From: Tricholoma matsutake
Lineage: Eukaryota; Basidiomycota; Agaricomycetes; Agaricales; Tricholomataceae
Reading direction: 5' to 3'
Assembly: GCA_026075535.2 (NCBI GenBank)
Contig: AP026547.1
Span: 8,866,001 to 8,930,000 of the forward strand
DNA length: 64,000 nt
Shown piece after piece: positions 34,066 through 43,999 of this stretch (the first letter of the stretch is position 1; the number at the start of each line of letters is the position of its first letter). The position numbers and the translations under genes are program-made. The notes under the pieces were generated by a model, which was not told the DNA's origin, ran no database searches, and was given only the letters and a program-made list of their open reading frames with translations.

Positions 34066-35330
34066 AGCCACTTAATTAATGGGATAGCAAAGGGAAATCT
34101 GAAGTTAAAATTATGGTACACATTACAGGGAGTGGAGGTGCACCTAGCAAAGGGAAATCAAAAGAGAAAACTCTAAGGATCCCTTTGCCGATGCCCAGTA
34201 TATGTGAAGATGACAAAATCAAATAGTAGCCTAAAAATAGAAAAGGGGTAGGCAGATCAAGACCACTGGATGATGTCACACCAAGGGGTGGATGTTGGAA
34301 AGAGACTCTGCCTCTAAATATAAAACTGTCAATATGCACAAATGTGATAGAAAGGGAAATTAGTAATAAAATAAGGAAAAATCATAGAAAATGAAGAATA
34401 GAAGGAAATGAGGTGAGGAAAAACATAGGATGAGCATAAAAAATAGGAGAAACACACAGGGCACCCCCTAGTCCCCTTACAATGGTGTTGTACTGTCTTT
34501 CCCCTCCCCACCATCTCATTACTTTCCCCTCCCTGCTTGTCTGCATTGTGCCATTACCTGGTGAGTACCCTGCTCCACAGGTCTCCCAGCACCCCCTCGC
34601 ACCCTTCCAGCCTAAGAGAAACCCCTCACATCCCATAGGGATGGGGAGGAGCAGTGATGGGAGGTGGTGCACATTGTCATCATAGTTTCAACAATATGAC
34701 CTAATTAGCAATAGATAATTTGTTAGTGATTTAAAAGAACATAAATGAAGAATGTAATAACTTACATTTGTTTTCTGAAGGGGCCACTAGCCTGTTGATG
34801 TGTTGCATGGCACTGTTGCAGCCATGTTGTAGTTGGTAACTAGCAACTATATAATCTAGTAGATAATGAGAAAATTGGTTAGTAGTTAGGCAATAAACAC
34901 TGAACAGCATTGAGAAGAGGAAATAAACCTAGTTTTACAAAAAGAAGGGTCACAAAGGATTGATGCAAGGCAGGAAAGATGGGAGAGGGGACTGAAAGAG
35001 TGTAATGTGTTTACTCTGGATGCTCAGACATTGCGCACCTGCGGGTTGAGCACTACAAACCATTAGGTGTTTGCAAATATGTAGTAAATTATCCTTATGT
35101 TCCCTATCTTATGTCCCGATAGTTGTATCTCCATTGGGTAGGAAAGAACAGGAGTAAAAGTACAATTGACAGGTTTTGAATGTGGTAATGCTATATCTGG
35201 GGGGAGGACTAACAACAGATGGGAAACAACTAACAACAGGCCAGGACAATGATTGACAGATGGGGAGGGAGGAGGAAGTGGGTAATGACAGGTGGGTACA
35301 ACAAGTGACAGAGAATAGGTAAATGATACC
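34066..35330. other. Non-coding stretch with one more intron-like segment
   Basis: No gene recognised. 34765-34701 (minus) again has GTAAGTTATT donor, CACTAACAAAT branch-like site and TTAG acceptor (65 nt). The remainder is AT-rich and has no repeated structure I can define. Confidence 0.4.
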
Positions 35331-36391
35331 ACAACCCCTCCTTACTTGAAATGTGAGCCAGAGGGGGCCATTTTCTTTCAGTTTCTACTAATGAGCCCTT
35401 GCCCAATATCCATGTCCAGCCTCACAAGCCACTGCTTGCAGGGTGGATTTACTTTTGACTAACAACATGCCCCCTTGCCCAAAATGTGAGACAGAGGGGG
35501 CAGTTTTATTTTATTTTCTACTGATGATCCCTCTCCCAACAATCATGTACAACCTTGCAAGCCCCTACTCACAAGGTAAATTTGTTTTTCTTTCTTTCTT
35601 TTTTTGTTTTGTTTTATTAGGTTTTTTTGTACTGTAGATAGTTAGTAGACTGGCCTACAAACCAATATGTAACCAATGTGGACTGGTCCTGTAGGGTCCA
35701 GTTCAGTTTACTTAGTGTACATGAAATATAAGAACTGGTCTCAATCCCAGTCCTCCCTTGAGGAGGGTAAAAACTGGGACCAGACCAGACTTTTAAGCAC
35801 TAGTGGTCCATGCTTTGGTCTGGTCCATTTTTCTGAAAAAGTGAGTAACTGAAATTGCAGTTTGGTTACTGGTTAACTCATTTTGAAAACATTTGAAAAC
35901 TGTTATAAAACTGGTTGTAACCAGTTGTAACCAGTCTTTTTACACTGAGATTATATACCATATAAAACAATAAACTAATGTACATGTGATATATAATAAC
36001 CTAACTATGAGGGGAGGTGCCATGTGAATTGGTGGGGTTTATATATGTTGTAGTAGTTGTACATGTTTGTTTACAAGACTCATTGACCCACCCTCCTGTG
36101 CTACCCTCTGTCTGCACTCACCACCAGTGACACACACACCTCCACCCAAATGAACAAATACAAGGCAGGTGGCCCAAACAATGCTAGTCTTTGTCTGGGC
36201 CCCAGAGTAAGTCTCTCACTGTAATATTTATCTTCTTTACTAATTCTTCTTTTTTAGTTTCTTATTCTTTGCTACCAACATTGCCCATCCACCATGCATC
36301 ACACCCAAACCCTCTTGCTACCCCACCCATAACCTACACCACTGCTGTGAGCCCCTGCTCATTGGGTGTTGATAGGTTCTCTTAGGCAGCA
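35331..36391 (+). repeat. Modular repeat, cluster 3 (with GGACCAG-rich insert)
   Basis: CCCC...AAATGTGAG...GGGG hairpins at about 35334-35370 and 35470-35505. GAGC/GCTC palindromes at about 35428 and 35552. Then a GGCCCAAAC hairpin at about 36170-36200, an intron-like segment at 36207 and a palindrome at about 36350. Between 35640 and 35940 lies sequence rich in ACTGGTC/GGACCAG that resembles the hAT-like MITE at 36400; it includes a possible right end CTTTTAAGCACTA at about 35790-35802. Confidence 0.5.
36207..36257 (+). other. Intron-like segment
   Basis: GAGTAAGT donor right after the GGCCCAAAC hairpin, TTACTAAT branch-like site at 36237-36244 and TTTTTTAG acceptor at 36257; 51 nt. The cleanest plus-strand example. 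Confidence 0.5.
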
Positions 36392-36399
36392 ACTGCAAC

Positions 36400-37227
36400 T
36401 AGCGTTTAAAGGTTCAGTCTGTAGGACCAAAAAAAAGACTGAAACTGAACTGAACTGGACCGATTAGGACCGGACCAGTGGTCTATTTATGGACCAGTCT
36501 TTTTCAGTCCAGTTGCTGGTCTTTTGTTTTGAAAAATATAGTAGGACCGATGAAAAACCGGTTGCGACCGGTCTTTCGTCTCAACGTATGCTGGACCTTA
36601 CTCCCACACATATTTACTTCATTTTCGGTCCCTGGATCATCAAAAATGGTCAAGAATTGGTTGAGATATGACCAAAAACATTTTTGTACAAGTATTTTGT
36701 TGTATCAGAACAACTTTGATTGCATTGCTTATTACCTGAGCTATAATTTTTTTTGTACAGCTATATGACATCATAAAAGTAACAACAACACACCTAATTA
36801 TCTGTACCATGGGATTTTATTTGTATAACAGCCCAAATGAGTGCAACTACAAAGTACAAATTACAAACTACAAACTGCAACTTGAATGCATGTCCTTTCA
36901 GTTTTGGCCATATCTCAGTCAAATCTTGACGGAATTGCTTAAATGTTGAATCTGTCTATGGAGCATTACGATCTCTATCCATGAATATAATATATATGAG
37001 GTAATAGTTATATTTGCTGAGATACATATGGGTTATTTGGCATGATAAATTTTACGACAAAAGACCGGTCCAAACCAGTCTTTTTTCGGTCCATGGACCG
37101 ATTAGGACCAGTCCTAAAAGGTCCGGTTGCAGTCCTCCAATATCTGGGTCAGTCCTAGACCAGTTGCAGTTGCCGGTTGCCCCATTTGGAAGTCAAAAAC
37201 CAGACTGGACTGGACCTTTAAACACTA
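36400..37227. mobile_element. hAT-like MITE (828 bp)
   Basis: Inverted ends TAGCGTTTAAAGGTTCAG and CTGGACCTTTAAACACTA, flanked by the 8-bp duplication ACTGCAAC (36392-36399 and 37228-37235). The end motif (TAG.G) and 8-bp duplication are typical of hAT elements. The inside is rich in GGACCGGTCC-type palindromes near both ends and AT-rich in the middle. No transposase. It sits inside the modular repeat, which continues at 37236. Confidence 0.87.
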
Positions 37228-38080
37228 ACTGCAACAGGAACCACTGCCGCTGCCATGTCACACAGCAACACCACCCCACCTGTGAGCCACTGCTCATAGG
37301 GGGATATGGAGGTGCTGACAACAATGAACAGCAAGGATGATGACTGGTGTGGAATGATGAACAGCAGGAACCAGGCCAATGAACAACAGATGATGAATGA
37401 CACAGATGATGAATGGTGCAGATGATGAATGGCAGGGAGCGATGAATGGCGGGAACCAGGCCAATGAACCAGGCCAACAAATGACAGACATCCAACAGGG
37501 GGAACCACAAACAGAAGGGAACAACAAATGATGGGGAATAACAAACAGTGCAGAATAACAAATGGCACAGATAACAAACAGCAGAACAACAAATGGTGGG
37601 AACCAGGCCAATGAATGACAGATGGACAAACAGCAAGGATGATGAATGGCAGGGAATGGCAAACAGTGGGGGGGACAAATGGTGGGACAATGAACAAACA
37701 GCAGCAAGACCCACCCTTGCTGCAAATGTGAGATGGTGGGGCAATTTCTTTTTGTTTTGTTTTTGTTTTTTTCATTCTCTATGTAGCTACACTGCACCAC
37801 TGTGAGCAACTGCTCACAGGGTGTTTATGTATTTATTTTATTTCACATACATAATTGAATCTAGTTAGCTGTGAAAAAACAGGGGGAAAACTGGTTAAAA
37901 CCAGTTTTTTGGATTGTAACTGAACTGATAGGACTGGTCCTAATCAGTTTGGTTATGGTCTACATCACTCTCAGTAAAAAAGAAAGTCAAGTAAAAGTAC
38001 TGTAAAAGTCCAGCTGATGTCATCAAATGTGGGAACCACAGGGACCTGACTAGAATAGTGGGATTTTTTACAATCCCCTG
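37228..38080 (+). repeat. Modular repeat, cluster 3 continued
   Basis: Palindromes of the GAGC...GCTC type at about 37272 and 37803, and a CCACC...AAATGTGAG...GGTGG hairpin at about 37707-37740. Between them is an array of (A)CAAATGG / GATGAATGG short repeats (37320-37690). From 37860 to 38080 there is GGACTGGTCC-like sequence, with no gene. Confidence 0.5.
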
Positions 38081-38330
38081 ACTATGCCTGAGGAGGTTTT
38101 GATGACATCATGCCATGCCTAGGAGTTGCTGGTCCATTGTCAAATGTATACCGCCAAGTTCCAGGTGAATCCTTCTCACCTGGTACCACAGCATTGTCAT
38201 CGTCTGATCCAAGATATCGTGTTGCATGACCTCCATTGGCATAATGTATTTCCTGCTGGAAATGACAATGTGTGTGCCAGCCACCATGAGGAGGACAATG
38301 GGGGCTCAGTGGATGGTGAGCAGTGACTGG

Positions 38331-39827
38331 TCACCAATGAGACTCTGTGATCATCTCCATTATTTCAGCACAATCAGCATGATGCTCAGCATTGTGACAA
38401 TGATGCTCAGCATCAGCAAGCTGATTATGAAGAGCTTCAACCTGCCTCTGTGATTTGTGAAGCTGACTGGATAGCATGAAGATCTGGCTGGTCTGCAGCA
38501 TATTGACAGATTGCTCCTCAGCATGAGCACATTGTGTACTGGGGTCGAGAACTTGGGAGAGGTTTGCTAGCAGTGACTGGCCATTGTTGTGAGAGCATGT
38601 GTGTGATGACTCCACAGAAATATGATCAGTACCAAGACAACAGGCCAAAGGGCCAGTCTGAGCCTTCTCCACCTTCACAACAACCTTTTTGGCATTGTTA
38701 CACAAAGCCATGTCATTCTCCTCGCTCTCTGAGAGTTCAATCACCTCTGGGTCAGCATCAACAATGTCCTCATCATCTAGATCACATGAGAACCAGCCTT
38801 CTCATTTATAAGGTCATTGATTACATGAGCATGCTCAACATGAGGTGGCACCTCTGCCTCCCCAGTGGGCTTCACAGTTTTCATGAGCTAGGCAGGTCAG
38901 GGATCAGGGCAATTCATGAAGAATTGATAAGTGAATTCTGACCTGCTTGAACTTCAGCTCGAGTGACTTTGCAGTTCAAGATGGGCAACCATTTTCCTGT
39001 GCCCATGCATTGATTCATCAGCTGCCAAGTTCCATGCATGGCCACCCAAGGGCAGGCATTCCTTGAGGATATTGAAAAGTGCATTGAGATCCTCAACTGA
39101 ATAATTAGCAGTGCCAACCGCACAACCACCACACTGATTCTTGCCATTGCCAGGCCGCAGAGGGGAAGCTACTTTGCCTTTGCCTTTGCCAGACTGGGAG
39201 ATGGCAGGTGGGTTGATGAGATTTTGCTTTCCCTTCCCTTTTGGCTCAGGAATTGAGTGGTGTGCACCAGCCACCTTGGTGCTCGGGCGAGCAACCATTT
39301 TGAGAATCTTATGAGCAGGTGGAAAGTCATCATTGTTGTCCACAGACAAGGAGATCACAAGATCAGGAGTGAATGCATGGCTGTGAGCTTGCTCCAATGC
39401 ACAAGTGCCAACATTTGGAATCAATTGCTCTCTGAAATGAGGGGGGTTCTAGGATGTGTATGAGACTCACCTGATACATGTTCATTTTATCAAATGCAAA
39501 GCCACAGACACTCCCAGCAGGATGGACAGGGTGCTAATCAGATCCTGGTGAGAAATTGAGACAATGTTGGTTTAACTTGTGACATACATCATTACAGGGT
39601 CTAGCAGGGTCAGAACCTGCAAAGGATTCACAAAAACTGGGCAACTATCAGGAAAGGTAAGCGGATGCTGTGGATTATCATCAACAACATACAATAGGTG
39701 GTGGGGCCAATGAGGGGGCATGCAAGGTGACTCCACCAAACCAATTGGGAGGCCCTAATTGCACATACTGGACATCCCGTTGGCCAGCATATACTGGTAC
39801 TTGTTGGGGTTGGATGTTCTCAGACAT
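38331..39827 (-). pseudogene. Myb/SANT-like gene, decayed
   Basis: Likely start ATG at 39827 (M-S-E-N-I-Q-P-Q-Q). The central exon (39424-38954) has a Lys/Gly-rich linker and N-Y-S-V-E-D-L-N-A-L-F-N-I-L, then C-L-P-L-G-G-H-A-W-N. From memory this resembles the Myb/SANT-like repeat of multi-copy mushroom proteins. A frame break follows, and the next helix may continue as E-L-K-F-K-Q-V near 38940. A C-terminal part (38744-38331) is coiled-coil-like and His-rich (A-E-H-H-C-H-N-A-E-H-H). The coding continuation towards 38100 is unclear. DNA binding is inferred from the fold only. No transposon ends were found around it, so it could be element cargo or a dead host gene. Confidence 0.45.
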
Positions 39828-40160
39828 TGCAATGAGTGTAAGGCAAAATTGGTTCAAAAGAATGATAGATAAAGTGAAACTGAGGAAAAACTCAACAGCA
39901 GACCTGCAGGTTTTATGCACTCTCAGGTATTGTGCTATTGAGATGACGACAATGCACATAGCCATCGGATCTTCTACCCTGATGTTTCATGTCATGCCAC
40001 TGCCCATTTGAGTCATCCCCACTCAAGAATGTTGCCTGTGGTACCTCAATATCAATATAGGTGGCATAGGCTGCATTCTTATGCCTTACCTTTTCCTCAA
40101 TGCTCTCCTCAGCTTGTGCATCTGATTCAGTGGGTGGTCAATCAGGAGCGCCATTCAGGG

Positions 40161-40486
40161 GTACTTTACACTCCCCCCCAATCCAAGTGGACTCCGCTTG
40201 GACACACTCGGACACTTGGACTGTCCAAGTTGTCTGAGTAAAGTCCTAGGACAGTCCGAGGACTGCACTTGGACTTTGCTCAGACTTTTCTCGGACAACA
40301 TCAATTGTGCATTTATTTACACCTTTAAAGTACTGTCCAAGTAAAGTCTGAGTTTCAGACTTGGAGAAATTCTTATAAGTCTCACAAAATGATGTGTGCA
40401 CAGCAAGAATTGAACCAACAGACTTCTGGACTAGCAATCACATGATGACCAAACATGCACACTCTACTACTTAAGCCAAGTAGTCA
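40161..40486 (-). mobile_element. SINE-like element 2 (tRNA-derived head)
   Basis: Minus strand: head with TGGCTTAAGTAGTAGAGTG (A-box-like, about 40460-40480) and GGTTCAATTCTTGC (B-box-like, about 40403-40416). The body has CAAAGTCC/GGACTTTG and AGTCCTAGGACT repeats (40215-40300), and the tail is GGGGGGGAGTGTAAAGTAC at the left end. It shares body repeats with element 3 and tail plus head plan with element 1. Between 39828 and 40160 I see nothing. Confidence 0.6.
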
Positions 40487-40554
40487 TTTAAATTTATATA
40501 CATTATATCTATTTATTACTGAAATCTAATTTTTTATATATCATGAATAGATTA

Positions 40555-41310
40555 TTAAATTGACCCCCTCACATCTGTGCGAGGGGTACAACCTAATTAA
40601 TAAGTAGAATACTAGGCCCTCCCCTTGCAAGCTCAAGGGGAGGGGGCCATAATTATCAATTATAAAAATAAAATAAAACACCCACCATGAGCAGTTGCTT
40701 GTGGCAGCGTTCATCTCTCCCTGGGTTGTCCCCTGGCCATCTCGCTCTCCTGTCCCCATTCTTCTCCCCCTCCAAACCACCCCATGAGCAGATGCTCGTA
40801 GGCATGGGGCAGGTGTGGGATGTGGCCATTGTCATTGTTGTCCCTGTTTTCATGCCCCTCCCTGCTGCCATTCCCCTCATCATTGTCATGCCCCTGTCCT
40901 TCCCCATTGTACCTCGCCTTGCTGCTCCCCATTTCCACCCTGCGAGCAGTTGCTCACAGCGGCAGTTGGGGGTGCTGTGGTGGTTGGCAGCCATCTCATC
41001 ATCCCTCCTCCCCCTCATCCTCCTTGCGTTGTCATCCCTTCATCCCCTCCTCCTCGCCGTCTCCTGCTAGCCCCGTTGTTCGCTGTCATTGCTGTCATTG
41101 TTTGTTGTCCTCTTTTGCATTTGGCTTGCCTTCTCATTGTCCCATCTCATCATCATCTTGTGCCCTGCCCCCTTGTTCATTGTCATGGTAGTCAGTAATT
41201 AGGATCTAAAAATGGTTGTTAGTAAAAACAAAAAGAAATGAGAACTGAAAAAAAAAACCTACCTATGGCCCAAGAGACATTGTCATCATCTCTTGGGCCT
41301 CTTTTTTGTT
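40555..41310 (-). repeat. Modular repeat, cluster 4
   Basis: Minus-strand order: GGCCCAAGAGA hairpin (41267-41301), intron-like segment 41262-41206, palindromes of the GAGCA(G/A)TTGCTC type at about 40945, 40785 and 40690, then CCCC/GGGG hairpins at about 40615-40655 and 40562-40590. Plus-strand frames across it are artefacts of Pro/Ser-rich low complexity. Confidence 0.6.
41206..41262 (-). other. Intron-like segment
   Basis: GTAGGTTTTTT donor at 41262 just after the hairpin, TTACTAACAACC branch-like site (41213-41224) and TTTTTAG acceptor at 41206; 57 nt. The branch motif is a textbook fungal site. Confidence 0.5.
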
Positions 41311-41335
41311 CCCTTTTCCTCCTGATGTGGCTGGA

Positions 41336-42510
41336 CGTTGATAATACTCAACCCAGGAAAACCACCAATACTGCTGATGAGGCAACCAATGATATTTGTG
41401 CAAGTCAGAGGAAGGGTGCGAGACATTCTGAATGTTTGTGGTCCAACCAATGAGAAGACAACTAGTTTGTACTAGTCATGAAGGTAGTTCTATCAGAGAG
41501 GAAGGTGTTTAGCATGGTCCAATGGAGTATCGATTGATATCAAGGATGATCAACAATATCGATGGCAAATGATGTTTATCATCAATGGTCGATGTGTGAA
41601 TTCTGAGGACCTTTTGGTAGATCGATAGTATATGAAGGCTGTAGCCAATGGCTAGGAAGTGTTGGAATGGTTACTAGTGCTAACGATAAGAGGATCCAGG
41701 AGGATGATGATTGCAGAGGTTTCTTGTCGATCGAGAAAACTCATAGAAGCTTAGATTGTTTTGAGGATAGATTGGATGCTTAGAACTTATACGAGGCGAT
41801 ATGTGAAGATGATTTCTTGTATTCCCAAGTAGATACTACAGAGTTTTATATGTTTTAAGAGAAACTTCCTAAAATGGTATAAGAAACATGTGTAGAACAT
41901 GAGGCAAAAGATATGAGTTAAAACATGAGGCTAAAATGAGACTGGAATCTGAACAAGAAAGAGATATATCATATGATGAAGGAGTAATAAAGGGAAAGAA
42001 CTAAAAGAGACTGTCCTTTGTGTATAAACCATGCTAAGTCTCACAATAATCCATCCAGCAGGTTCTGTATGCGATAGAGACTTGGAACGAGGCTGACCTA
42101 CTATCAGCAGGTTTGAGCATGAGTTGGAATACTCCCTGGTGCATGGTCTTCCACTATTTAGATAACAAATGTGGTGCCCAATGTTGCTCATAGTCTCTCG
42201 ATGTTGATCAATAACGCTCAACAATGGTCGACAATGTTCGATCACGGTCGTGGTTTGTTTGAGGTTGATCAGGGATATTCAATGTTCATTCAGAGGGATC
42301 TTAGGGGGTTTTGAGGTAGTCCTAAGGTTGTGCGATGTGGTTTCCCAGTATGATTGATGTTGCTGGTGATGTTTTGATGTGGTCAATATGATATTGCGAT
42401 TGATAGACTGGGTTGCACTGCATCTGGGACATCATAGGAGTTAGCCGATGTGATTGGAATGTGGTTGAAATGGTGAATCAGCCTTTGAGCCAAGGAGACA
42501 ACCTATCACC
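41336..42510. mobile_element. Element M copy 2 (diverged)
   Basis: Shares ordered blocks with 24112-26241: GAT(A/G)AT(A/G)CTCAACC start, CAAGTCAGAGGAAGG, AACATGAGGC(A/T)AAA, GAGATATATCA and GACTGTCCTT. The end is ACAACCTATC. The middle is rich in TCGATNNTGGTCGA repeats. No matching target duplication could be found, so the limits are approximate. Non-coding. Confidence 0.5.
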
Positions 42511-42785
42511 ATCGTCCACCCTACAAGCAGTGGCTCATAGGGCTGGGGCAGGTGCTGTCATTGTTCCCAGTATGATTGATGTTGCTGGTGATGTTTTGAT
42601 GTGGTCAATATGATATTGCGATTGATAGACTGGGTTGCACTGCATCTGGGACATCATAGGAGTTAGCCGATGTGATTGGAATGTGGTTGAAATGGTGAAT
42701 CAGCCTTTGAGCCAAGGAGACAACCTATCACCGTCATCCACCCTACAAGCAGTGGCTCATAGGGCTGGGGCAGGTGCTGTCATTG
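42342..42785. repeat. 222-bp tandem duplication
   Basis: TTCCCAGTATGATTGATG... at 42342 recurs at 42564, and the two 222-bp copies differ at about two positions only (CCATCGTCC against CCGTCATCC). The unit joins the end of element M to the start of the modular repeat, including one GAGC/GCTC-type palindrome. The high identity means a recent local duplication. Confidence 0.9.
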
Positions 42786-43034
42786 TTCCCTGCCATCATC
42801 ATCATTCCACCCACCATCCACCCCACAAGCAGTTGCTTGTGAGGCTGGAGGTGGGTGGTGCATCCTGCATGGTGGGCGTGAGGGCTGGGGGTGGGGGCTG
42901 TGTCTCATTGTCTCATTGTTCTGTCGGGGTTGCCATTCTTGTCATTTTGAAGTTGCACCCATTCCCACCCTGTGAGCAGCTGCTTGCAGCAGTGGTTCTG
43001 AGTGCTCGTTGTCATCAGCAGTACTAGATAATAC

Positions 43035-43081
43035 CTAAAAAAGTTTGTTAGTAACAAAAACAAAAACAAAAAAAAACTTAC
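43035..43081 (-). other. Intron-like segment
   Basis: GTAAGTTTTTT donor at 43081 after the hairpin, TTACTAACAAAC branch-like site (43043-43054) and TTTTTTAG acceptor at 43035; 47 nt. Confidence 0.5.
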
Positions 43082-43378
43082 CAACAGCCCAAGAGACATT
43101 GTTTGATGTCTCTTGGGCCTTTTCTTCATTTGCTTTGCCTTCCTTTTGTAGTTTCCCGCTCGTCCCCTCATCATTCCATCTCCCAGTTGTCTCCAGTCAC
43201 CTTGTTGCATTGTTGTTCTGTTTGGCCAAGTTGGTGTCATTGTTGTCATTTTGCAGTTGTACCCATTCCCACCCCATGAGCAGTTGCTTGCAGCGGTGGT
43301 TCTGGGTCCTAGGGTGGTGGCTGTGTCAGCCATTGTCGTGGTTTTGAGGCTGTGGTGTTGTTATAACATAGATAAAAC

Positions 43379-43442
43379 CTATCATTAAGGAAAATTCAGT
43401 TAGTTAAACAAAACAACAAAAAACATGTAAAAAAACACTTAC
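43379..43442 (-). other. Intron-like segment
   Basis: GTAAGTGTTTT donor at 43442 after the GAGCCCAAAC hairpin, AACTAACTGA branch-like site and ATGATAG acceptor at 43379; 64 nt. Confidence 0.48.
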
Positions 43443-43640
43443 AAGTGAGCCCAAACAACAATACCATTGTTTGGGCTCATTCCCATTGTTGGTTATTGGG
43501 GTAGGAGGTAAGGAGGAGGCAGCACCATTGACTGTGGTGTGGTAGAGGTGATGTGCCAGCATTGTTGATGACATGGCTGTGTTGATTTGTCATCACAGCC
43601 AAGGCGGTACATAGAGAGATAAAACTACTTACCTGTAATG

Positions 43641-43697
43641 ATGCTTTAGTCTAACAGTTATATTGCTGCCTTAATTGTACTTTATCATGTGACTATG
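43641..43697 (+). mobile_element. SINE-like element 3, head (split by Copia D)
   Basis: TTAGTCTAACAGTTATATTGC is A-box-like. The element continues at 49046, after the Copia D insertion, with the B-box-like GGGTTCAATCCC. CTATG at 43693-43697 is one copy of the Copia D duplication. Confidence 0.6.
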
Positions 43698-43962
43698 TGC
43701 TGAAGTCTGAGGTTGCCTTTAGTGCAGTTTAACCTAGCAACTGTGAAGGGAGACTCAGATAGACTGAACAGCTGGAGTCCAGAGTGAGCAACTGAAGAGT
43801 GCAAAACTCCGGACTCTGCAGTCTACATACTGTGAAACAAACAGTGATAAACACAAGGTGGAAACTACTCTAAGTGCCCATGAGTGTAATAACAAGTGAT
43901 AGGACATGGAATAGAAGTAGGATAGAAGTAAAATAGAGAGATGGTGAATCATACATTTAACA
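43698..43962 (-). repeat. Copia copy D 3' LTR (265 bp)
   Basis: Minus strand TGTTAAATGTATGATTC... to ...CAGACTTCAGCA. Compared with the other LTR it lacks the 55-bp duplication. Confidence 0.95.
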
Positions 43963-43999
43963 CCCCCCCTTGATAAAGCAACTCTCAAAATTGCTGAAA

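Larger units (their letters stand above)
42786..43500 (-). repeat. Modular repeat, cluster 5 (two units in tandem)
   Basis: Minus-strand order: hairpin (43447-43478), intron 43442-43379, palindrome about 43275, hairpin (43087-43119), intron 43081-43035, palindromes about 42970 and 42825. The two hairpins are about 360 bp apart, so this is a two-unit tandem array and the best place to see the module. Confidence 0.62.

Noticed and set aside
36478..36768. Plus-strand frame of 96 codons in the MITE
   Set aside because: AT-rich interior of an 828-bp MITE with defined ends; no domain and no second copy to support coding.
40687..41198. Three overlapping plus-strand frames of about 125 codons
   Set aside because: Pro/Ser/Leu-rich low complexity over the modular repeat, open in all three frames, with the ordered motifs on the opposite strand.
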